A stretch of DNA of 5,507 nucleotides from an uncultured Gemella sp. (GTDB lineage: Bacteria > Bacillota > Bacilli > Staphylococcales > Gemellaceae): the NCBI GenBank assembly GCA_938038035.1, contig CALHQV010000150.1:1-5507 (forward strand), read 5' to 3'. The position numbers and the translations under genes are program-made. The notes under the pieces are model-generated. The model searched no databases and was not told where the DNA came from. It saw only the letters and a list, made by a program, of their open reading frames with translations. Positions 1-5,507 of the stretch are shown in pieces. Positions within the stretch are counted from its first letter, which is position 1. Each line of letters begins with the position of its first letter.

Positions 1-3000
1 TCAAGAGTTTCAAAAGCTCCTTTAGATACTTTTTTTATAATATACTTATCACTTAAAGTTGGTAATTTTTCTTTATTAGCTGCATCTTTGTATTTATTTG
101 AAACATAACTAATAAATCCATCTTCATAACCATAGTATCCCCACATACGGAATGCATTATGTTTGAATGATAATGACCCAGGAGCCCCATCACTTGTATT
201 GCCACCAAAGACCCCCATCATCATATTTACATTTACATATGATGAATTTGGAGTAAAGTCTTCTGGTCGATAACGTCCGTTCCCTGGATTTCCATGTTTT
301 GTAATAAAGTTATTTTCTACTAAATCATTGATTCCTTGAATTTCTTTACTTCTTTCTTCTGGATTTAAATCACGAACTCTATCCCATTGGTTAGGTGCTT
401 TTAATTTATTTAAACCGTCACTTGTCGGTGTTCTCATTTCTTTATCAACTTTTTTAAACCACTTACTATTATCAGCTAGTTTTTTGCTAATTACAGCATC
501 AGCCTCTAAGTGATCTAACATCATCATCGCTTCATTATAATTTCTCATATAGTGATCTATTTGAGCACGCGTTTGAAGTTTATTTGGATCATAGTTATAC
601 AATTGATCTCCATCATTTTGACGTACATACGCCATATTTAATCCTAATGCTCCGTATTCACCATTAGTCGTTGATTTGTCAGGTGTTTGTAGCATTCCTT
701 GAGCAAATGCTTCAAGGAATGTACCTTCACGATGCCAATGTCCACCATAGTATAGCATACGATCATTTACGTGAGTAGTCTCATGGGTAAATGCTGAAAT
801 ACCAAATGGACTAATCATATCTGTTACCATAAAGAATACCGCATCATCTTCATATGGTCTTCCATATATTCTTGCCATAGCTCCCATTCTACCATCCGTG
901 TTATGGTATCTCCATGTTGGTCCATACAACTCACGTACAGGAGCTACTACATCTATACCATTATTAGCATATCCATAACGATTAGTTCCACCTCTATAAC
1001 TTTGGTTATCCCAAACTGAAGTTGGTACCATATTATCGCTCTTCAATAATTTATTTCTCACAGATGGTAATGCCAGACGAGACCAAAAGTCTAAGTATCT
1101 TTGTTGTGCATTTGCAACTTCATCAATTTTAGCTTTAAATTGGTTTCTTTCTTCTTCTGTATATTTTCCATATTTTTCAAAAGAACTGTATGCTAAAGTG
1201 TTATATGTCGAAATCAAGAATATATGAGCATTTTTCAAATTCAATAATGGTAAAATCATACGACCGTGTATACCATTATTTAATCCGTCATAAGCTCTAT
1301 GTTTTTTATTCACAAAATCTTGTGTGGTAGTTGTCGGCTCAGAAATATAGACATTATTTTCAGTTGTATGTTTAAACCAGTCATTTAAATTTGTATCTTC
1401 TGTAAATAATCGCATATTATAGTTTAAGAATTCATGTAAATTCCCCTTACCTGTAGCGCTAGCAATAACCTCTCTATAAGCATCATGCGTACGATCACCT
1501 TTTATATAACTTTCCTTAGAACCAATTTTGATAATTCTATCAAGCAAATCAACATTTTTCCCATAGAAATCAGGTTTGAAAGTCATCATATCTTTTATAT
1601 TCATACCATTATATTTGATTCCATAATATCTATTTAGATATGTTAATCCAAGCATAATATTAGTTTTATTTAATTCTACTTTTTTGATTAATGCACGTTT
1701 TGCAGATTCGTCATCATTTAATTGATGTTCTTCATTTTCTACAATTTTTTTAACAAACTTATCAATATTATCCCTAACTTCCTTGAAGCTTTCTTCTAAG
1801 AATAAATCACGAATATATCCATTTTGACGTGCCTCACTATTGGCTGTAGGATCATTTTTAGTATCTCTCTTTTCAAGTATATTACGAACAGCTTGAGACT
1901 GTAACTCAACAGATAGCAATAATTCTTTAACTCTGGCTTCTAGAGCATCTCTATTTTTAATAACTATATTCGGCGTATATACTATACCTCCTAAGTTTTC
2001 TATGCTATATTCTTTCACTTGAGCTACTTGAGAATCTTTTTCCGAGATATTAAGCAATTCTTTTGTTCCATCAGCATAATGAACCATAATCTTATTAGAA
2101 TTTTCTGAATCCGTTACAAATTCTGTATCCTTCATAGCTGTTACCGATAAAACTCTCTTAGTTACAAGATTAGAATTTTCATCTAATTTATTACCTTGAT
2201 TTACAATCCAATCTTTATTATAGAATGGTTGTAGTTTTTCTATATTACGATATGCCTGATCACGCTTAGCTTGGTAATCTTGAATATTTTTATATTCATT
2301 TTCATAAGAAACTTTGTTGTTGAGCTTATCAACTAGTAATTGTGGAGCTTCATAATCAGCTGCTGTAATTTTATAACTTACTACTCTTCTAATTGCTTCT
2401 TCTTCAGTTATCTCTTTCAGTTTATTCGAGTTCCTATAAGATGCATTTCCCGTGCTTATACCTTTAACACTTACTACATTTTTCACATAAGGATAAGCAA
2501 AATCATCGTCATCAATATCACCTGAACCATATAATTTTTCACCATTTTCTACTTTAACATAACTAACAACATCTTCCACTAATCCATAAGGCCAGTTTTT
2601 TGAAATTACACCACCTGTTTGAACATTATTATTTAGATTTATTGTTCCTTTTGCTACAGCTTTCTTGATGTATCCTTTTTTGTTAACGTCAAATCTATTA
2701 TCGCCTCTCGCTAGTGTTGATACTAAAGCAGAACCTCTTGCTTTACCACCAGTTATCTCTACATTTGCATAAACTCTTTCAACATTTGCTTTTCTTTGAT
2801 TGTTAATTAAACCGGACGCACTCCATCCCCTTATTCCTGTTGCTTTTATTTTTCCAATAACAGCAACATTAGTCATAGTGCTACCATCATCTAAATCATT
2901 TACTATTCCAGCGGCATCATTACCAGCAATAATACTTCCTGTTACTTTAATATTTTCTATCACAGTATTTTTAGCAGATTTTGCTATTGTCGCTACCTGA

Positions 3001-5426
3001 TCTACATTTGGTTTATCTATATTTACATTTGAAAAAATTAAATTTTTTATTGTTCCATTATCTATTTCATTAAATAATGGATGTTCTAAATTATGAATTG
3101 CATATTTAATATTTTCATCGGCACTAATTAATGTTCCTGTAAATTTTTTAGTCACATATGATTTACCATTTGGAGCAACGTTAGTAGCGTTTAAATTTTG
3201 ACCTATTTTAAATATACCTGTTGGATTTTCTTGCATATCCCTTATTAATTCATGGAAATTGTAATATACATTTTCAATTTTTGATTTTGGTTTCGCTATA
3301 TAATAAGAATAAGTATCTTCTATTTTATTTTCACCCGTTCTCTGCACTAAATCTTGAGCTTTTGCACTAACTTTATAAAACCAATCTTCTCCAACTTTTA
3401 CTTCTTCTATTTTATCAATAGCAAGCTTGGTTGTTTTATTATCACGAGAAGTCACTTTCAAATAATATTCTTTTATATTCTCCGGAATAGCGTTTAATAG
3501 ACTACTATCAGATTCCTCACCTTGTTCGTTAACATGTATCAAACTTGTTTCTTTGATATTTTTAACTTCAACTTTTTTTAAATCAAGCCTTAGTGGTCTC
3601 TCTTCTAATACTGAAGTCTCATCTGCTTTTCCTCGATTATAAACCATAGTTGTTCTAACGATATAGTCTTTATACAATTTAAGATTATCTGCAATATCTT
3701 TTAATTTAGATGTAGTTAAATCTAGTCGTTTAACTACATTTTCTCCATCACGAACTTCTGCCACAATAGATTTAATCTCGACTGAATCTTCATTTTCCAA
3801 AGTATATGTCAAATCAGCAGAACGATCAAGAGCATGTTCTTCAATCTTAGATAATGTTAATACAGGTTGTTTTTTCTCTTTTGGAATTTCTTTTTCTGGA
3901 TTCTCCGGCTGTATTAACGATTCGCCTTTCTCACTCACTACTCCTTCTGGGTTCTCCGGTTGGACTAACGATTCGCCTTTCTCGCTTACCACTCCTTCTG
4001 GGTTCTCCGGTTGGACTAGGCTTTCACCTTTCTCGCTTACCACTCCTTCTGGGTTCTCTGGTTGGACTAACGCTTCGCCTTTCTCACTTACTACTCCTTC
4101 TGAGTTTTCTGGTTGGACTAGCGCCTCGCCTTTCTTGCTTACCACTCCTATCGGTTTCTCTGATTGTACTAGCGCCTCGCCTTTTTCACTTACCACTCCT
4201 TCTGGGTTTTCTGGTTGGACTAACGCTTCTCCTTTCTCATTCACCGCTCCTATCGGGTTTTCTGGTTGAACTAATGCTTCTCCTTTCTCGCTCACCACTC
4301 CTATCGGTTTTTCTGGTTGGACTAATGCTTCTCCTTTCTCACTCACTACTCCTTCTGGGTTCTCCGGCTGTACTAACGCATTACCTTTTTTAGAAACTCC
4401 AACTCCGGCAACAATAACTTTATTAACAGCTTGTTTAGTAATAGTTGTTTTAATAACTCTCCTAATTTCTTTACCATTAATCGTAGATACTTCACTAAAT
4501 ACTGTACTCTCTCCATTGATTCCTTCATTAAGAACTTTAGATTCTCCTTTTGGCAACGTATTGTCAAATTTTCTAATAGTTTCAAAAGGAATAACTTCCG
4601 TGGTTGTTCTAAGTTCTGGTTTATTTATAGATAAGTTAAGTACACCTTCATCTGGCGTTGTTTTATATTCAATCTTTGGTTTTGAGATTTCTGTACCTTG
4701 GCTGTGAAATTCAATTTTAGGTATCTCAATCGTCTCAACTTTTTCTGTTTCAGTTAGTGATTTATCCTGCTTAATTGACGGTTCTTTCGTTTCACTTAGA
4801 AGAATATTTTCTGTGACTCGAGAGTGTTCTTCTAAATCATTTTGCGTGAAAAATCCTATATATTTATACCCATCTATTTGAATTATACCTCTGGCAAATT
4901 CAGAAGAATTACTTATAGTTGCTTTTGTATTATATTGAACTAAGTCTTTATTCTCTAAAGCAAAAGAATGATAAGGTACTATAGCACTCTGTCCTAAACT
5001 ACCAATCAAAACAATACTAAGTACTTTATTTCTATGTTTTTTTGATATTAGAAAAACTACTAGAACAGCTACTCCTAAACCTAAACCAGCGAGTGGGAGT
5101 GAACTTTCTCCAGTATTAACTAATGATTTTATTTTCAGTGTATTAGAGATAGCGTTCTGAGTTTCTTTCTTATAAACCATGTAGTACGTTTCGTTGTTTT
5201 TCAAATCATTTGGTATACTATTTTTAATTAAACTTTTTTCCGATTCTGTAAGTTCATTTTCCGTTAGATAAGTATAATTAATATTTATACCATTATCATT
5301 TGCATAAGCTTTAGTTGGCATATAGCTTCCAAATATTAAAGCACCAATAACAACAGGTGCTGCACCTAATGATAATTTTCTAATTGAAAACTTTAAAATT
5401 TTATTATTTTTACTTTGTGCTCGCAT
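1..5426 (-). CDS. M26-family zinc metalloprotease (ZmpA/B/C or IgA1 protease-like), YSIRK signal, G5 domain; 3' end cut by window edge
   Basis: This is a cell-surface or secreted zinc endopeptidase of family M26, whose known members cut host glycoproteins such as IgA1, mucins or matrix proteins. The frame runs from ATG at 5426 for 1808 codons without a stop, and bases 1-2 are part of the next codon. The order is: FSIRK-type signal (1-42), LVNTG sortase-like motif (102-106), two hydrophobic segments (112-127, 135-150), G5 domain (270-341), nine 17-residue repeats (350-502), beta-helix-like M26 N-terminal region (721-990), and the zinc site H1548-E1549-T-T-H1552 with E1572 as predicted third ligand. 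The start is supported by AGGAG nine bases upstream and by the signal peptide beginning at once. I found no cysteine codon. M26 membership is very secure. The substrate is not: the bases around the zinc site differ from the HEMTH form I associate with pneumococcal IgA1 protease. About 100 C-terminal residues are probably missing. Confidence 0.95.
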   Translation of the reverse strand, partial: MRAQSKNNKILKFSIRKLSLGAAPVVIGALIFGSYMPTKAYANDNGININYTYLTENELTESEKSLIKNSIPNDLKNNETYYMVYKKETQNAISNTLKIKSLVNTGESSLPLAGLGLGVAVLVVFLISKKHRNKVLSIVLIGSLGQSAIVPYHSFALENKDLVQYNTKATISNSSEFARGIIQIDGYKYIGFFTQNDLEEHSRVTENILLSETKEPSIKQDKSLTETEKVETIEIPKIEFHSQGTEISKPKIEYKTTPDEGVLNLSINKPELRTTTEVIPFETIRKFDNTLPKGESKVLNEGINGESTVFSEVSTINGKEIRRVIKTTITKQAVNKVIVAGVGVSKKGNALVQPENPEGVVSEKGEALVQPEKPIGVVSEKGEALVQPENPIGAVNEKGEALVQPENPEGVVSEKGEALVQSEKPIGVVSKKGEALVQPENSEGVVSEKGEALVQPENPEGVVSEKGESLVQPENPEGVVSEKGESLVQPENPEGVVSEKGESLIQPENPEKEIPKEKKQPVLTLSKIEEHALDRSADLTYTLENEDSVEIKSIVAEVRDGENVVKRLDLTTSKLKDIADNLKLYKDYIVRTTMVYNRGKADETSVLEERPLRLDLKKVEVKNIKETSLIHVNEQGEESDSSLLNAIPENIKEYYLKVTSRDNKTTKLAIDKIEEVKVGEDWFYKVSAKAQDLVQRTGENKIEDTYSYYIAKPKSKIENVYYNFHELIRDMQENPTGIFKIGQNLNATNVAPNGKSYVTKKFTGTLISADENIKYAIHNLEHPLFNEIDNGTIKNLIFSNVNIDKPNVDQVATIAKSAKNTVIENIKVTGSIIAGNDAAGIVNDLDDGSTMTNVAVIGKIKATGIRGWSASGLINNQRKANVERVYANVEITGGKARGSALVSTLARGDNRFDVNKKGYIKKAVAKGTINLNNNVQTGGVISKNWPYGLVEDVVSYVKVENGEKLYGSGDIDDDDFAYPYVKNVVSVKGISTGNASYRNSNKLKEITEEEAIRRVVSYKITAADYEAPQLLVDKLNNKVSYENEYKNIQDYQAKRDQAYRNIEKLQPFYNKDWIVNQGNKLDENSNLVTKRVLSVTAMKDTEFVTDSENSNKIMVHYADGTKELLNISEKDSQVAQVKEYSIENLGGIVYTPNIVIKNRDALEARVKELLLSVELQSQAVRNILEKRDTKNDPTANSEARQNGYIRDLFLEESFKEVRDNIDKFVKKIVENEEHQLNDDESAKRALIKKVELNKTNIMLGLTYLNRYYGIKYNGMNIKDMMTFKPDFYGKNVDLLDRIIKIGSKESYIKGDRTHDAYREVIASATGKGNLHEFLNYNMRLFTEDTNLNDWFKHTTENNVYISEPTTTTQDFVNKKHRAYDGLNNGIHGRMILPLLNLKNAHIFLISTYNTLAYSSFEKYGKYTEEERNQFKAKIDEVANAQQRYLDFWSRLALPSVRNKLLKSDNMVPTSVWDNQSYRGGTNRYGYANNGIDVVAPVRELYGPTWRYHNTDGRMGAMARIYGRPYEDDAVFFMVTDMISPFGISAFTHETTHVNDRMLYYGGHWHREGTFLEAFAQGMLQTPDKSTTNGEYGALGLNMAYVRQNDGDQLYNYDPNKLQTRAQIDHYMRNYNEAMMMLDHLEADAVISKKLADNSKWFKKVDKEMRTPTSDGLNKLKAPNQWDRVRDLNPEERSKEIQGINDLVENNFITKHGNPGNGRYRPEDFTPNSSYVNVNMMMGVFGGNTSDGAPGSLSFKHNAFRMWGYYGYEDGFISYVSNKYKDAANKEKLPTLSDKYIIKKVSKGAFETL
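711..785 (-). other. Zinc-binding catalytic site HETTH with downstream glutamate, residues 1548-1572
   Basis: HETTH at 1548-1552 fits the HExxH zinc-protease motif: H1548 and H1552 bind zinc and E1549 activates water. E1572, in FLEAFAQGMLQTP, lies 20 residues after the second histidine, the spacing of the third zinc ligand in M26 enzymes. Between them is VNDRMLYYGGHWHREGT, with two further histidines (H1563, H1565). All catalytic residues expected for the family are intact, so the enzyme should be active. Ligand assignment rests on family knowledge plus the exact spacing seen here. Confidence 0.92.
2460..3266 (-). other. Peptidase M26 N-terminal region with beta-helix-like rungs, residues about 721-990
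   Basis: The region opens with YYNFHELI (from residue 721) and continues through GKSYVTKKFTGTLIS and YAIHNLEHPLF, the usual start of the M26 N-terminal domain. Seven short rungs of similar shape then follow, each a glycine- or asparagine-flanked hydrophobic strand with a small turn: GTIKNLIFSNVNI, TVIENIKVTGSI, TMTNVAVIGKIKATG, ANVERVYANVEITGG, YIKKAVAKGTINL, LVEDVVSYVKVENG and YVKNVVSVKGISTG. This periodicity points to a right-handed parallel beta-helix related to GLUG-type motifs. In characterised relatives such parts help substrate recognition; that role is inferred here. Confidence 0.8.
3894..4406 (-). repeat. Tandem 51-bp repeat array encoding a 17-residue Pro/Glu-rich unit, nine full copies plus partial ends
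   Basis: Nine full units of exactly 51 bp fill 3921-4379 (residues 350-502), consensus (A/S)LVQPENPEGVVSEKGE. Unit starts on the minus strand are 4379, 4328, 4277, 4226, 4175, 4124, 4073, 4022 and 3971. A partial unit GVGVSKKGN precedes the array, and a partial SLIQPENPE (3894-3920) follows it before the lysine-rich KEIPKEKK. Variants seen are EKPIG (units 2 and 5), ENPIG with AVNEK (unit 3), QSEKP and SKKGE (unit 5) and ENSEG (unit 6). The first seven units begin with A, the last two full units with S. The consensus carries about three net negative charges. It is probably an extended stalk lifting the catalytic part from the wall. One unit (3972-4022) counts 28 G/C in 51, well above the surrounding DNA. 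Confidence 0.97.
4404..4619 (-). other. G5 domain, residues about 270-341
   Basis: The segment begins PELRTTTEVIPFET and ends KVIVAGVG. It contains the G5 pattern: a start strand with an I/V-P-F-x-T core, a middle KGESKVLNEGINGE section, and a closing basic strand followed by a short glycine-containing end. G5 domains are thin beta-sheet modules found in Gram-positive surface proteins and zinc proteases, including IgA1 proteases, and are linked with binding to sugar polymers and zinc. It sits between the membrane region and the repeat stalk, where such domains usually occur in M26 enzymes. Confidence 0.85.
4959..5042 (-). other. Second signal-peptide-like segment, residues 129-156
   Basis: The basic cluster KKHRNK (129-134) is followed by a hydrophobic segment (135-150), then PYHSFA, ending at A156. 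Small residues S154 and A156 sit at the -3 and -1 positions of a possible signal peptidase I site. The arrangement is that of a second, internal signal peptide directly after the first membrane segment. It would either span the membrane as the second arm of a hairpin or be cut to free the large enzyme part from the anchored leader. This is inference from charge and hydrophobicity. Confidence 0.5.
5025..5123 (-). other. N-terminal sortase-like motif LVNTG plus membrane segment and basic cluster, residues 102-134
   Basis: Residues 102-107 read LVNTGE, then a hydrophobic stretch (112-127) and a basic cluster SKKHRNK (128-134). This is the layout of a cell-wall sorting signal, but with V103 where the canonical LPxTG has proline. 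M26 proteases are unusual in carrying this signal near the N-terminus instead of the C-terminus, so the position is as expected for the family and only the proline is missing. Whether a sortase accepts this form cannot be told from the sequence. Confidence 0.75.
5301..5426 (-). other. YSIRK-type signal peptide (FSIRK variant), residues 1-42
   Basis: Residues 13-17 read FSIRK and are followed by LSLGAAP, matching the YSIRK-G/S class of Gram-positive signal peptides, with F in place of Y and P24 where a serine is usual. A basic start (R2, K6, K9, K12, R16, K17) leads into a hydrophobic core (about 20-33). A signal peptidase site is likely after A40-Y41-A42. In streptococci and staphylococci this class tends to direct secretion at the division septum; that role is family knowledge and not visible here. 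Confidence 0.9.
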
Positions 5427-5433
5427 AAAAATC

Positions 5434-5440
5434 TGCTCCT
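5434..5440 (-). promoter_or_regulatory. Ribosome binding site of the protease gene
   Basis: AGGAGCA on the minus strand, with AGGAG at 5436-5440 followed by nine bases and then ATG at 5424-5426. The match to the anti-Shine-Dalgarno sequence and the spacing are good, so this site fixes the start codon. Confidence 0.85.
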
Positions 5441-5462
5441 AAATACATATTATTGCAATTTT

Positions 5463-5491
5463 ATTCTATCAAAAAAATATAGCTATTACAA
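5463..5491 (-). promoter_or_regulatory. Sigma-70/SigA-type promoter with extended -10
   Basis: Read on the minus strand, a -35 box TTGTAA (5486-5491) is followed by exactly 17 bases and a -10 box TAGAAT (5463-5468). A TG pair at 5470-5471, one base before the -10, makes an extended -10. Transcription would begin near 5456, giving a leader of about 30 bases. The spacer holds a run of seven T (5471-5477). This is the only strong promoter seen, and it serves the protease gene. Confidence 0.7.
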
Positions 5492-5507
5492 TTTAACCTT
5501 TATCTTC

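Larger units (their letters stand above)
5427..5507. other. Intergenic region upstream of the protease gene
   Basis: This is the only non-coding DNA in the window. Beyond the promoter and ribosome site it contains two similar boxes on the minus strand: ATTGTAAT (5485-5492, overlapping the -35) and the palindrome ATTGCAAT (5452-5459, at the predicted transcription start). I see no terminator hairpin and no end of an upstream gene before the window edge. Confidence 0.6.

Noticed and set aside
2340..3000. Two short plus-strand frames (2340-2525 and 2800-3000)
   Set aside because: They are antisense to well-recognised M26 N-terminal sequence, have no recognisable product and no good ribosome site.
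3854..4393. A 179-codon plus-strand frame with a leucine-rich repeating product
   Set aside because: It lies exactly across the 51-bp repeat array, and its repetition is only the antisense reading of the minus-strand repeat. It has no convincing ribosome site, and the minus-strand frame is continuous through it.
4373..4707. Short frames on both strands over the G5 region
   Set aside because: They are out-of-frame shadows of the G5-coding sequence, which is in frame with the rest of the protease.
5085..5099. LPLAG at residues 110-114 as the true sortase motif
   Set aside because: It has alanine in place of the threonine at the cleavage point and lies at the edge of the hydrophobic segment. 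LVNTG just before it keeps T, G and the following E, so it fits better.
1..5426. Possible frameshift or pseudogene, given the great length
   Set aside because: Start, repeats, catalytic site and left edge are all in the same frame and no in-frame stop was found. The length agrees with intact M26 proteases.
1..5507. CRISPR array, tRNA, rRNA, insertion sequence or multi-gene defence system
   Set aside because: The only tandem repeats are coding and have no spacers. There are no inverted-repeat ends or transposase, no cloverleaf or rRNA-like stretch, and nearly the whole window is one gene.

Overview
The window holds essentially one gene: a very large, minus-strand reading frame that starts at 5426 and is still open when it runs off the left edge at position 1. 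I followed it codon by codon and found 1808 codons with no in-frame stop. It encodes a surface or secreted zinc metalloprotease of peptidase family M26, the ZmpA/ZmpB/ZmpC/IgA1 protease group. The only non-coding stretch is about 80 bases at the right edge (5427-5507), which carries a good promoter and ribosome binding site for this gene. The gene's 3' end and any terminator lie outside the window. The plus strand shows no credible gene.

The DNA is AT-rich (low-GC Firmicute style), with a strong AGGAG ribosome site and a YSIRK-type signal peptide. The M26 architecture (signal peptide, N-terminal sortase motif, G5 domain, repeats, catalytic C-terminus) is typical of oral and respiratory streptococci and Gemella. 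The low GC outside the repeat block fits Gemella better than a mitis-group Streptococcus, but this is inference from composition only.

Layout along the protein: a FSIRK-type export signal (residues 1-42); a short extracellular linker; a sortase-like motif reading LVNTG rather than LPxTG (102-106), followed by a membrane segment, a basic cluster and a second signal-peptide-like segment ending at a possible S-F-A cleavage site (residue 156); a linker; a G5 domain (about 270-341); nine in-register copies of a 17-residue Pro/Glu-rich repeat (350-502) with partial units on both sides; a beta-rich linker region (about 510-715); an M26 N-terminal region with a beta-helix-like series of rungs (about 721-990); a long region leading to the zinc site HETTH (1548-1552) with the third ligand predicted at E1572; and the beginning of the C-terminal tail up to residue 1808. 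Comparison with relatives of roughly 1850-2000 residues suggests that only about the last hundred residues are missing.

I found no multi-gene system. The points most worth a second look are the altered sortase motif with its tandem signal-peptide design, the GC-rich repeat array whose first and last units share a 35-bp identical run, the HETTH active-site context that leaves the substrate open, and a pair of ATTGYAAT boxes around the promoter.
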